Below are positions 18,400 to 26,689 of a stretch of DNA of 64,000 bases, one piece after another. The notes beneath the pieces are model-generated. The model was not told the DNA's origin. It made no database searches and saw nothing but the letters and a program-made list of their open reading frames with translations. The translations under genes were made by a program, and so were the position numbers. Source of the stretch: Syntrophaceae bacterium (GTDB taxonomy: Bacteria; Desulfobacterota; Syntrophia; Syntrophales; Smithellaceae); contig JAGPFA010000009.1 of assembly GCA_018056765.1 (NCBI GenBank), positions 1-64,000 of the forward strand. The letters are read 5' to 3'. The first letter of the stretch is position 1; each line of letters opens with the position of its first letter.

Positions 18400-18753
18400 T
18401 CAGGTAAAGGCAGGTTTGCTCAGCTCTTTTTCGATCTGTTCTGAATCTGCGGCATTGTACATCATTATCTTTTTTAAATGATAAAAACTATTTTCATCCA
18501 TCTCCAGAAAGGTGGCGATTGTTTCACGGTCTTGAGAACGCAAAATCCTCGCTTCCATTTTCAGATCCACTTCTTTATTCAAACGCAAATGCACCACGCA
18601 TCTGGCTCCCGGCGCAAATTTACGGTCAGAGCTGAAACTGACACCGGCCAGACTGATGTTGTTGGTCTGAACCGGAATTGCCTCGCCCAGCATCACAATG
18701 TGCAGATCAAAATTAACCGGCACTCTGGTTCGTTTCCTTCGCTCCCGGACCAT
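18400..18753 (-). CDS. PilZ domain protein
   Basis: A 117-residue stand-alone PilZ domain, predicted to bind c-di-GMP. The expected arginine motif is RRKRTRVPV, and the second motif is NISLAGVSF, matching the (D/N)xSxxG pattern. The start is the ATG at 18753, six bases after AAGGAG. An ATG immediately adjoining that site is too close to be used. It is 68 bases upstream of the small DUF3391-like gene, and the three genes plus GGDEF run in the same direction, which suggests shared control. Confidence 0.88.
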   Translation of the reverse strand: MVRERRKRTRVPVNFDLHIVMLGEAIPVQTNNISLAGVSFSSDRKFAPGARCVVHLRLNKEVDLKMEARILRSQDRETIATFLEMDENSFYHLKKIMMYNAADSEQIEKELSKPAFT

Positions 18754-18821
18754 GGACATCTCCTTTTGCCAAAAAAGCTAATAAAGCTAAATAACATAAA
18801 CATTTACTCGCGCTATTATGT

Positions 18822-19829
18822 TCATATCGGCCGTTTTAGGTCAAGTCTGATTTTATTCAAATCGGGGAAAACAACCCTGTCCGGTTCCAGGCGGCAGCTC
18901 ACAACATTCACGCCGATGCTCGCCAGCGGCTGGTGATATTTATTCAGGAGCTGCTCCGGAAGCACAATAACCGCCCCGGGCCGGCCCCCTTCGGAAGCTT
19001 TTCCGATGAGAACCTCTGCCGCAGCCGACAAAATGCTTCTTTCACTGCTATCGGATGCTACGGCGAAAACATAAGCTGGTTTGCCGCCGCCCGGTTCCAT
19101 CACAAACAACTCCCTTTTCTCATCATTCCCCGTCGTGTATCCTCGGCTCGCCAGTAATTCAGCCAGACTGCCGACAATCAGCGCGTGATCACAGGCTTCG
19201 GCGATATGGCAGGCAAACTCGGAGGAAGGCCGACCGACCAGCTCTTCGCGGAAGGCAACTTGTGGAAAGCACAGATGCGTCTGCGGAGAAGTGGAAGCCA
19301 GATCTTTGAGCTTCCCGATTTTTCTTACAAACAAAGCTGCCTGCAAAGCGAAGCGCGGGCTGTCCAAAGCGCCGATCAGAGCAACTCTTGTCCGGGCGCG
19401 TCCGTCTTCCATCGTTGCCCACACCCCGCGGTAATGATCCCAAAACAGTGATTTACCGATGCCCTTTTTCCCACCGCCGATAATGCCGCGATGAACCGCA
19501 TAGGCACGCCCTGAAGCGTCCATCGCGAAAGCGGCTCCTGTTCTGCGGTCGATGCCCTCCCGGGGAAAATTAATTTCCGCGGTAATCGTCAGCTGACTGT
19601 CTTTCTCCGGCCTGCCTGTGCCAAATACATTCCAGTAGCGGACTCCTTTGACGTTTTTAGAAAATACCCATATCCCAAGTTTTTCTGACCAGCGCACACG
19701 TGCCGCGAAACTCGCCCCCTGATGCCCCAGTTTCACTTTAACCGGCTCGCCGGCAAAAGGTTTGAATTTCCTGGTAAAAAGCCCGGCATACTTCCTCGTG
19801 AGCTTTTCATCGTCAATGACCTTGAGCAT
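18822..19829 (-). CDS. Unrecognised protein with a restriction-endonuclease-like C-terminal half
   Basis: A 335-residue protein I cannot place in a named family. The N-terminal half is rich in aromatic residues and beta strands (RVRWSEKLGIWVF, FWDHYRGVWATMEDG). The C-terminal third reads like a nuclease fold of the type found in many restriction and defence proteins: a strand ELFVMEPGGG, then YVFAVASDSSERSILSAA, where the family usually has a helix with A-G-Q, then AVIVLPEQLL, GVNVVSC and VVFPDLNKI. The usual E-x-K catalytic pair is not obvious, so it may be inactive or misread. AAGGA precedes the ATG. It lies between PilZ and ABC export genes with no coupling to either. Confidence 0.6.
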   Translation of the reverse strand: MLKVIDDEKLTRKYAGLFTRKFKPFAGEPVKVKLGHQGASFAARVRWSEKLGIWVFSKNVKGVRYWNVFGTGRPEKDSQLTITAEINFPREGIDRRTGAAFAMDASGRAYAVHRGIIGGGKKGIGKSLFWDHYRGVWATMEDGRARTRVALIGALDSPRFALQAALFVRKIGKLKDLASTSPQTHLCFPQVAFREELVGRPSSEFACHIAEACDHALIVGSLAELLASRGYTTGNDEKRELFVMEPGGGKPAYVFAVASDSSERSILSAAAEVLIGKASEGGRPGAVIVLPEQLLNKYHQPLASIGVNVVSCRLEPDRVVFPDLNKIRLDLKRPI

Positions 19830-19874
19830 TTTTCCTTCTCTCCGTGCGGATACTGACAGCCTTTATCTTCTAAC

Positions 19875-20996
19875 CTAATCCAGCCGTTTTTTGAAGCGGG
19901 CAATTGCACCTGCAAAAACAACCCCCCCCAGAATAGTCATCAAAAGATAGTGAGACCAAAGAACATCAAGCCCCACACCTTTGAGAAAAATTCCTCTGAG
20001 GATAATCAGAAAATATTTAAGCGGGTTAAGGTAGGTAAGCCACTGGACGGGCAGGGGCATGTTCGCAATCGGGAAAACAAAACCGCTGAGCATGAAAAAA
20101 GGAAGAATAAAAAAGAAAGTCGTCATCATCGCCTGCTGCTGTGTCGCGGAAACGGTGGAAATGAACAAACCGATCCCCAGCGTAGAGAGCAAAAATATGC
20201 AGGCGGCCAGAAACAAAAGGACGATGCTGCCCACCATTGGGATTTCAAACCAGAAGACGGCCAGGCTGCTGACCACCGTCAACTGAAGAAGCGAAAGAAG
20301 AGCGTAGGGGATGGTTTTCCCGAGAATCAGCTCAGAGGGCTTCAATGGGGTGACAATAAGCTGTTCCATCGTCCCCGCTTCTTTTTCCCGGATGATGGCG
20401 ATCGAAGTCAACAGCAGGGAAATCAGCATGATGACAAACGCTACGATGCCCGGCACAAAAAAATGCTGGCTTTCCACATTCGGGTTATACCAGGCGCGGA
20501 TACGCGCATCGATCCTGCCGTAATTCATCCGGGCACCCATAAGCTCTCCAAGCATCTCGCGGTTGAACCTCTCCAGCACGCTTGCCGTATATGACAGGCG
20601 CAAAGCTGCCATGTTGCTCATTGATCCGTCCACGATAATCTGCACCGGCGCGGTCTTTCCCGCGCGGATCAGAGAAGCGAAATCCGGCGCGATTTTGATG
20701 CCCATGTCCACCCGGCCGCGCAAAAGAAGATCTTCAAGAGCACGATCGTCAGCCGGCTTATGCGTGATATGAAAAATCCCGCCGCCGCTGAAGGCATCGG
20801 CCAGCCCTCTGCTTTCCACCGTCCGCGAATGATCAATCAGTGCGACACGGATGTACCGGATATCGTAGTTAACCACGTAACCGAAAACGAACATCTGAAT
20901 CAGCGGCGCAACAAAGAGAATCAGGCGGTTGCGCTTGTCTCTCAGGAGCTGTATAAATTCCTTGCGCACCAATTCACGAACCCTGATGCGATTCAC
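19875..20996 (-). CDS. ABC-2 type transport permease (second of a pair, YbhR-like)
   Basis: A 373-residue inner-membrane permease. One membrane segment near residues 20-40 is followed by a large extracytoplasmic domain and five segments in the C-terminal half, with EKEAGTMEQLIVTPL, the coupling-helix signature of ABC-2 permeases. The start is GTG at 20996 with AAAGGAGG upstream. It overlaps the stop of the upstream permease by four bases (GTGA). The frame that continues further upstream is only the shadow of that gene. It is probably one half of a heterodimeric exporter for drugs or other hydrophobic compounds. Confidence 0.9.
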   Translation of the reverse strand: MNRIRVRELVRKEFIQLLRDKRNRLILFVAPLIQMFVFGYVVNYDIRYIRVALIDHSRTVESRGLADAFSGGGIFHITHKPADDRALEDLLLRGRVDMGIKIAPDFASLIRAGKTAPVQIIVDGSMSNMAALRLSYTASVLERFNREMLGELMGARMNYGRIDARIRAWYNPNVESQHFFVPGIVAFVIMLISLLLTSIAIIREKEAGTMEQLIVTPLKPSELILGKTIPYALLSLLQLTVVSSLAVFWFEIPMVGSIVLLFLAACIFLLSTLGIGLFISTVSATQQQAMMTTFFFILPFFMLSGFVFPIANMPLPVQWLTYLNPLKYFLIILRGIFLKGVGLDVLWSHYLLMTILGGVVFAGAIARFKKRLD

Positions 20997-22126
20997 AGCC
21001 CCTCCTTTTTCAGCCAAATGAAATTGAGTACAATCATCAGCACGCCCATGCCTCCCAGCACGGCCATGTCCGGCCACAGATAATCCAGCCCGGTATTTCG
21101 CAGGTAAACGCCCGCCAGAAGATCAATGTAGTACCTTGCCGGCACAAGATAGGTAAACCACTGCAACACAACCGGCATATTGATAATGGGAAAAACAAAA
21201 TTGGATAAAAGCAAAGAAGGCAAATACGTGATCATGACCGCCGCCTGATTGGCCATGAGCTGCGACTTGGCAGCGGTGGAAATAAGCAGCCCCAGCGCCA
21301 GAGCACACACCAGGAACAAGGACGTGCCCGCCAGCATCAGCCAGAAACTCCCTTTGAGCGCAATGCCAAAAAGCACCTGCCCCAACAGCATCGCCACGAG
21401 CACATTGATCAGTGTGATAAAAAAATAGGGAATTGCCTTGCCCAGCAACAATTCCCCCGCCGTAACAGGCAGCGACTTGATTGTTTCCATCGTGCCGCCC
21501 TCGAATTCCCGGGCGATTACCAGCGCCGTGAGCATCGCTCCGACAATCATGATAATGATCGCCATCATGCCGGGAATAATAAAATTGCGGCTTTCCAGAT
21601 CTTCATTGAACCATACGCGCACCCGACCGTCCACCGGAGGATTCGTCGGCGCCAATCCCTGGCGATTTAAAAAAGAGGCAATTAACCGTGAGTTGTAAGC
21701 TTCGACAAATCCGTTCACGTACCCGCGCACCGCGCCGGCAAAAACCGGATCACTGCCGTCAATGATCACCTGCAACTGCGCTTCCCGATCCGCCTTTAAT
21801 CTTTTCATGAAACCGGGCGGCACGATGATCGCCACCGACGCCTTTTCTGTATCCAGATAATCAGCCACCTGCCCGGATGAATCAATTCCGGCAACAAAAT
21901 CAAAATAGGGGGATGCGTCGAGCTTTTCCACAAATTCACGGCTAAGCGGTGTTTTGTCGTAATCCGCCACGACGGTCTTTACCGAATCCACATCAAGGCT
22001 CAAGGCATAACCGAAAAGGATAATCAGAAGCAAAGGAATGGCAAATGCCAGGTACAGACTGCGGTAATCACGCACCAAGTGATAAAACTCCTTGCGGACA
22101 ATGGCTTTAAGTCTGATGGGATTCAC
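20993..22126 (-). CDS. ABC-2 type transport permease (first of a pair, YbhS-like)
   Basis: A 377-residue permease with the same architecture as its downstream neighbour: an N-terminal segment after IVRKEFYHLVRD, a large periplasmic domain with DPVFAGAVRGYVN, and C-terminal segments starting near IIPGMMAIIIMIVGAML, including EFEGGTMETIKSLP. The GTG start at 22126 lies in GTGA overlap with the ATPase gene and has AGAGG seven bases upstream. The two permeases share the motif VRKEF at their N-termini and clearly arose by duplication. Confidence 0.9.
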   Translation of the reverse strand: MNPIRLKAIVRKEFYHLVRDYRSLYLAFAIPLLLIILFGYALSLDVDSVKTVVADYDKTPLSREFVEKLDASPYFDFVAGIDSSGQVADYLDTEKASVAIIVPPGFMKRLKADREAQLQVIIDGSDPVFAGAVRGYVNGFVEAYNSRLIASFLNRQGLAPTNPPVDGRVRVWFNEDLESRNFIIPGMMAIIIMIVGAMLTALVIAREFEGGTMETIKSLPVTAGELLLGKAIPYFFITLINVLVAMLLGQVLFGIALKGSFWLMLAGTSLFLVCALALGLLISTAAKSQLMANQAAVMITYLPSLLLSNFVFPIINMPVVLQWFTYLVPARYYIDLLAGVYLRNTGLDYLWPDMAVLGGMGVLMIVLNFIWLKKEGL

Positions 22127-22878
22127 GCGCCGCCTCTTTTCATCAAAGCTACAAAAGCATCGCCCAAATCCGCGTCCGGCCTTCCGGGACAGGCCTGCCC
22201 GATAATGGTCTCCGGTGTGCCGATCGCCACAATGCTTCCCGCGTTGATCATCGCAATGCGCTGGCAAAAGCGGGCCTCATCCATGTAGTGGGTGGTCACA
22301 AAAACGGTCGTACCGTCCGCAGCCAGACGTCTGATAAAATCCCAGAAGTGACCGCGCGTAAGGGGATCGACGCCGGAGGTCGGCTCGTCGAGAAACAAAA
22401 CCTGCGGTCTGTGCAACAGCGCACAGCCCAGCGCCAGCCGCTGGCGCCATCCCGGCGGCAATTCACCAGTCAGGCGATCACGCACGTCATTCAAGCGTGT
22501 CAGGGTCAAAATCCACCTGGTGCGTTCCGGCCATTGGTGCTGAGGAATATTATAGACGCCCAGATAAAAGCGTACGTTTTCAGCAGGCGTCAGATCCTCA
22601 TACAAAGAAAACTTCTGCGACATATACCCTATCGCCTGCCTGATGCCCTCCGGCTCGCGGAGAATATCAAAGCCGGCGACGCTGCCGCTTCCCGAGGTGG
22701 GCGTGATGATACCGCACAGCATGCGGATGGTCGTTGATTTACCGGAACCGTTCGAGCCCAGAAAACCGAATATCTCGCCTTTTTTCACGGAAAAAGAGAT
22801 CCTGTTGACTGCGACAAAATCTCCGAACTTCTTTTCCAGCCCGCTTACGACAATCGCATCAGTATTCGAAAGAGTCAT
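22123..22878 (-). CDS. ABC transporter ATP-binding protein (second ATPase of the exporter)
   Basis: A 251-residue ATPase with Walker A GSNGSGKST, the Q loop MSQKFSLY, and Walker B VLFLDEPTSGVDP, all as in the ABC-2 exporter family. The ABC signature is unusual: the position reads LTGELPPGWRQRLALG, where LSGG is normal, as also seen in the second half of fused YbhF-type ATPases. The start is placed at ATG 22878, which overlaps the end of the upstream ATPase gene by 20 bases. A longer reading is the shadow of that gene. The two ATPases together correspond to the fused double ATPase of the enterobacterial ybhGFSR system. Confidence 0.9.
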   Translation of the reverse strand: MTLSNTDAIVVSGLEKKFGDFVAVNRISFSVKKGEIFGFLGSNGSGKSTTIRMLCGIITPTSGSGSVAGFDILREPEGIRQAIGYMSQKFSLYEDLTPAENVRFYLGVYNIPQHQWPERTRWILTLTRLNDVRDRLTGELPPGWRQRLALGCALLHRPQVLFLDEPTSGVDPLTRGHFWDFIRRLAADGTTVFVTTHYMDEARFCQRIAMINAGSIVAIGTPETIIGQACPGRPDADLGDAFVALMKRGGA

Positions 22879-23632
22879 CTGCCAGCCCTTCGTCCACCTG
22901 TCTGATCCGGTCGACGACTGCCGTCTCCAACGACGGATAATCCCCCTGCATCCTTGCCGGCTCGTTTTGCTCCAGAAGATTTCCTGCATGCATCAGGGCC
23001 AGCCGGTCGCATTTTTTCGCTTCGTCCAAATAAGCGGTCGCAACCAGAATCGTCATACCTTCACTTCTCATCTGTCCCAGCATATCCCAGAACTCACGGC
23101 GTGACACGGGATCAACACCATTGGTCGGCTCATCGAGAATCAGCAACTCCGGTTCATGCACCAAAACACACGCCAGACCCAGTTTTTGTTTCATGCCCCC
23201 GGACAGGTTCCCCGCCTGCCTGTCCAAAAAAGGCAACAAATTGGAAAAACCCAGATATTTCTCTTTCCGCCTTTTTCTTTCCGCGCGGACGATGCCAAAA
23301 ATATCCATGAAAAAATCCATGTTCTCCCCGACGGTGAGGTCGGGATAGAGACCAAAGCGCTGGGGCATGTAGCCGATAAGGCGTTTGATTTTCCTGCGGC
23401 CGGTGACCGAATCAAGAGAGCCGATAAAAATTTTACCTGCCGACGGTCTGATCATGCCCGCCACAAGCCTGAGCACACTGGATTTACCCGCCCCGTCGGA
23501 GCCGACCAGTCCAAAGATAGTTCCCCGCTGGACACCAAACGAAATATCTTTCAGGGCCTGAACCCGTCCGAAAGACAGATAAACACTCCTGGCGTCCACA
23601 TAAGGACGGGCATCCTGGACCGAGTCAGCCAT
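22859..23632 (-). CDS. ABC transporter ATP-binding protein (first ATPase of the exporter)
   Basis: A 257-residue ATPase with Walker A GSDGAGKSS, Q loop MPQRFGLYPD, signature NLSGGMKQKLGLA and Walker B LLILDEPTNGVDP. The start is ATG 23632 with GGAG six bases upstream. A TTG two codons earlier lies too close to that site. It starts 11 bases after the stop of the HlyD gene. Order (tetR, adaptor, ATPase, ATPase, permease, permease) and motifs match the multidrug-type export operons regulated by CecR-like TetR proteins. Confidence 0.92.
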   Translation of the reverse strand: MADSVQDARPYVDARSVYLSFGRVQALKDISFGVQRGTIFGLVGSDGAGKSSVLRLVAGMIRPSAGKIFIGSLDSVTGRRKIKRLIGYMPQRFGLYPDLTVGENMDFFMDIFGIVRAERKRRKEKYLGFSNLLPFLDRQAGNLSGGMKQKLGLACVLVHEPELLILDEPTNGVDPVSRREFWDMLGQMRSEGMTILVATAYLDEAKKCDRLALMHAGNLLEQNEPARMQGDYPSLETAVVDRIRQVDEGLADDSFEY

Positions 23633-23643
23633 AGGCAACTCCG

Positions 23644-24657
23644 CTACTGATGGAGGCGTGCATCCGCGGGCATTCCCGCCTTGAGCTGACGCGAAGGATT
23701 ATCAATGGAAATCTTGACCAGATAAACAAGCTTTACCCGTTCTTTTTTCGTTTGAATTATCTTGGGAGTAAATTCCCCTTCGGGAGACACAAAAGCGACA
23801 ACTCCGGAAAAAGTTTTATCCGGAAAAGTGTCGATTTTTACATCCGCACGCGCACCCGGCCTGATTTTACCGATTTGAGTTTCCGGGACGTATATTTTCA
23901 AATCGACACGCGACAAATCGGAGATGGCGATAACTTCCCGTCCGGGATTTACCGTTTCTCCGGGCTCGACGTTTCTGCTGATTACCACACCGTCCAAAGG
24001 CGATTTAAGTTGCGTATAATCAAGCTGAACCGCCGCCTGAGCCTGTGCCGCCAGGGTCACATTAACCTGTGCCGCAGCCGCATCGATGTCCCGCCGGGCA
24101 ATATCAATTTTGACCAAATTGCCCTGGGCCAATTTGACGAGCGATTTGCTTTCCTCCAGACGCGAGCGGGCGACCTCGCAGGCCAGTCTGACGGAATCAC
24201 GGTCCTTTTCTGTTACCACCCCCTCGGCAAACAACCCTTCGAAGCGCAGATAATTCTTTTCGGCGTCAGCCAGCACATCCTGCGCACTTTTCAGGCCCGC
24301 TTCGGCGCGGGCGACTTCGGCGGGCAGTGTTTTTACGGCGGCAAGATAAGCCATTTGAGCCTGTTTCTGAGACTGGCGGGAACGCTCCACAGCGGCACTT
24401 GCCTGATCATAGCGCGCCTGATATTCAGCGCGGTCAAGCTCGGCAATCAACTCATCTTTCGATACATTCTGACCCTCGCGTACATGCACTACGGCCACGC
24501 GGCCCGGTGCCTGAAAAGACAGGTTGGCCTGGGTCGTTTCAATGATGCCTGAAAAAAAAAGCGAGTCGGAATGAGAATTTTTCTTTGCAAAATAAACGCC
24601 GGCGCCGACCGCCGTAAAAAGCAGGACAAACACAATAACAATCACTTTAGTTTTCAA
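23644..24657 (-). CDS. HlyD-family periplasmic adaptor (YbhG-like)
   Basis: A 337-residue membrane-fusion protein. An N-terminal anchor (about 4-25, VIVFVLLFTAVGAGVYF) is followed by a lipoyl-like barrel (GRVAVVHVREGQNVSKDEL), a long alpha-hairpin with coiled coil (about 75-200), the returning barrel half (LKSPLDGVVISRNVEPGETV), and a beta-barrel domain. It would bridge the inner-membrane exporter to the outer membrane. The start is a TTG at 24657, six bases after GGAGG; no ATG is better placed. It is the second gene of the operon. Confidence 0.92.
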   Translation of the reverse strand: MKTKVIVIVFVLLFTAVGAGVYFAKKNSHSDSLFFSGIIETTQANLSFQAPGRVAVVHVREGQNVSKDELIAELDRAEYQARYDQASAAVERSRQSQKQAQMAYLAAVKTLPAEVARAEAGLKSAQDVLADAEKNYLRFEGLFAEGVVTEKDRDSVRLACEVARSRLEESKSLVKLAQGNLVKIDIARRDIDAAAAQVNVTLAAQAQAAVQLDYTQLKSPLDGVVISRNVEPGETVNPGREVIAISDLSRVDLKIYVPETQIGKIRPGARADVKIDTFPDKTFSGVVAFVSPEGEFTPKIIQTKKERVKLVYLVKISIDNPSRQLKAGMPADARLHQ

Positions 24658-24669
24658 TGAATACCTCCG

Positions 24670-25311
24670 CTATTTCCCGATCGCCCCAAGCACTAGAGCA
24701 GTTACCGCCTGCCCGGTTGAACCTTTTGGTTTTTTATCGAAGCGCTTTAAACCGGCGGGCAGCCTGGCCTGCCTGTCCTTAATTGTGGCGGACTTTTTAT
24801 ACATCAGGATTGTTCCCATGATCATACAATGAATCAGAAACGGATTGACATCAGCAAAGATGCCATCCTTTTTTCCTTCCGCAAGAATAGCCGCCAGCAT
24901 CGTCACTACGCGGGCAATGTCCGCGACTACGACGTGCGGCAGGTGAGCCCCGTCAGAGGCTACCTCCCTCAGCATGATCGGGGGTATCTCCGGGTTACCA
25001 TCGACGGCGGTATCGATTACCTCAATGTAAGCGGCAAGCTTTTCATTTGGGTGGTCCGCCTCCGCCACGGCGTTGGCTATCTTCGATGCCACATCCCCCA
25101 ATACCTGATGAATAACACCGGCATAAAGAGTAGCCTTATCCCCTATCTGATAGTATATAGTAGCTTTGTTCACTCCGGCACGGCAGGCGATTTCATCCAT
25201 ACGTGCACCGCTGTAACCTCTTTCGGCAAAAACGGCACGCGCTGCTTTGAGTATTTTCAGTGCAACCTCAGCTGTATTATCCTTTTCGTCGCCCTGCTTC
25301 ATCATCTGCAT
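24670..25311 (-). CDS. TetR-family repressor of the ABC export operon (CecR-like)
   Basis: A 213-residue regulator with the standard N-terminal helix-turn-helix (about 15-60; FAERGYSGARMDEIACRAGV, then KATIYYQIGDKATLY). The C-terminal ligand domain resembles the type found in CecR, including ILMYKKSATIK. It is the first gene of the operon, 12 bases before the adaptor gene, so it very likely represses its own message and is released by the exported compound or a related ligand. An operator candidate overlaps the predicted promoter about 130 bases upstream of the start. Confidence 0.88.
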   Translation of the reverse strand: MQMMKQGDEKDNTAEVALKILKAARAVFAERGYSGARMDEIACRAGVNKATIYYQIGDKATLYAGVIHQVLGDVASKIANAVAEADHPNEKLAAYIEVIDTAVDGNPEIPPIMLREVASDGAHLPHVVVADIARVVTMLAAILAEGKKDGIFADVNPFLIHCMIMGTILMYKKSATIKDRQARLPAGLKRFDKKPKGSTGQAVTALVLGAIGK

Positions 25312-25441
25312 TTCCCCGACATCATGATGAAAATCCTTTCACGGACAAATCGCCGCCTGTTTTTGTCCCGCCACGAAACACACAGGAAAAACATAAAGCC
25401 GTCAGTGTCCATCCGCAGGCAGCCTGCTTCAACCGGACGGT

Positions 25442-25479
25442 TTAACCAAATAGTTAAGGAATTATTCAGGTAAAGTCAA
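25442..25479 (-). promoter_or_regulatory. Promoter with overlapping palindromic operator for the tetR-export operon
   Basis: On the minus strand TTGACT (25474-25479) is followed after 17 bases by TAACTA (25451-25456), a good sigma-70 pair. The -10 box lies inside the inverted repeat TTAACNNNNNNGTTAA (25442-25457). A repressor bound there would block polymerase directly. The size (16 bases) and position fit a TetR-family operator, with the adjacent TetR protein as the likely binder. Confidence 0.6.
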
Positions 25480-25508
25480 GATGATTCTGGGGAAGTAAAA
25501 GACAAAAG

Positions 25509-25536
25509 TGCCCTGACGGATTTTACCGTCAGGGCA
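25509..25536 (-). terminator. Intrinsic terminator after the prohibitin-family gene
   Basis: A perfect 11-base stem, TGCCCTGACGG and CCGTCAGGGCA, encloses a six-base loop. On the minus strand it is followed by CTTTTGTCTTTTACTT, a moderately T-rich tail. It ends the prohibitin-family gene, 15 bases after its stop codon, and insulates it from the tetR promoter. Confidence 0.75.
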
Positions 25537-25551
25537 CCCCGAAGACAATCA

Positions 25552-26352
25552 TTATTTATCGATCTGGATAAAAGGTACAGCGCCTCCCGTCACATTCGGC
25601 ATTTTACCGTCCCACTTCTCAATGGCTTTTATCTGCGCTTCAATCTTTCTGAGTTGAATCAGTTCCGGAGAAATCACCTGTCTTTGCAGACGCAGCGCCT
25701 CGGCCTCTGCTTTGGCGGAAGTTATTTTCTGCTCCGCCTCCACCTTGATGCGCTCAAGGTCTCTCTTGGCTCGTAACGCGTTTTGCTCTGCCGTTTGCTT
25801 GGACTCAATCGCCTTATTGAACTCCGACGAAAACTCGAAGTCCGTAATGGACAGATCAACGACAACGATACCGTAAACTCCGAGACGATCGCGCAGATAG
25901 TTACGCACTTCTGTCTTGAGGGTTTCCCTCTTGGAAATCAGCTCTTCAGCCGTGTAGCGGGCCGCCGCCGCCTTGAAACTCTCTTTGAGTGCGGGGTCAA
26001 TCACCCGTTCATTGTAATTAAGACCGATGTTGGCATACATGGAGCCTGCTTTAGCCGGATCGAGATTATAGTTGAGCACCATCGTCGTTTGGACCGTCTG
26101 GAGGTCCCGGCTGGCCGCTTCCGTTTTCGTCGTTGTTTTTTCCACACGCACCGACATAAACACAACTTCTTCCGCAAGCGGTATTTTGAAATGCGGTCCC
26201 GGCTCCACCACTCGGTTGACTTCACCAAAACGAAGCACCACACCACGCTCTCCGGCATCGACACCAAAATAGGTGGCTATGATCAAAAAGAAAATCGCGA
26301 TTGCCGCGATAACGATACCGGCCATTTTGCCTGGTATTTTTTGTCCGTTCAT
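25552..26352 (-). CDS. Prohibitin/HflC-type SPFH domain membrane protein
   Basis: A 266-residue protein with one N-terminal membrane segment (about 11-29), an SPFH/Band-7 domain (about 30-200; GERGVVLRFGEVNRVVEPG, FEFSSEFNKAIESKQTAEQ) and a coiled coil of alternating Lys and Glu (about 185-235). Proteins of this type form large ring or cage assemblies at the membrane and modulate proteases such as FtsH. It stands alone, without an HflK partner, which fits the single-protein prohibitin branch better than HflKC. The ATG follows GGGGAGGAATAGTT. Confidence 0.9.
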   Translation of the reverse strand: MNGQKIPGKMAGIVIAAIAIFFLIIATYFGVDAGERGVVLRFGEVNRVVEPGPHFKIPLAEEVVFMSVRVEKTTTKTEAASRDLQTVQTTMVLNYNLDPAKAGSMYANIGLNYNERVIDPALKESFKAAAARYTAEELISKRETLKTEVRNYLRDRLGVYGIVVVDLSITDFEFSSEFNKAIESKQTAEQNALRAKRDLERIKVEAEQKITSAKAEAEALRLQRQVISPELIQLRKIEAQIKAIEKWDGKMPNVTGGAVPFIQIDK

Positions 26353-26440
26353 AACTATTCCTCCCCTTTGTATATTCCTGCCGCTGAGGACAGCTTAAAG
26401 CTCTTATGCAGTTGACTGACAGGCATTTTTAGTGAAAATG

Positions 26441-26468
26441 AACTTAGCAGAATTCTTCGCTGTGTCAA
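26441..26468 (-). promoter_or_regulatory. Candidate promoter for the prohibitin-family gene
   Basis: On the minus strand a perfect TTGACA (26463-26468) precedes TAAGTT (26441-26446) with 16 bases between. Initiation would fall near 26435, about 80 bases before the ATG at 26352. The rest of the 337-base spacer 26353-26689 holds only this and the terminator at 26621-26648. Confidence 0.5.
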
Positions 26469-26620
26469 TATATTTCGGTGGCTTTTTCTTTTCGTGTAAT
26501 CTTATTTGCGCCGTGTGGTTTAATTTTCAGGCCGGAACCCTGTTGGTATTATATTCCCGCTGGAAACGAAATCGCTAGCAAAGGCGGGGTCACAGGTATA
26601 GACAGGAAATACAATAAAAC

Positions 26621-26648
26621 AGGCGGCAGCCCCGAAGGACTGCCGCCT
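26621..26648 (-). terminator. Intrinsic terminator after the DUF3426 gene
   Basis: The stem AGGCGGCAG with CTGCCGCCT (nine pairs) encloses a ten-base loop. On the minus strand it runs into GTTTTATTGTATTTCC, a T-rich tail. It lies 42 bases after the stop of the gene at 26690-27817 and closes the long minus-strand signalling cluster. Confidence 0.7.
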
Positions 26649-26689
26649 TTAATGACCAGGCCCATATATAGCAATGTAAGGTATCATGG

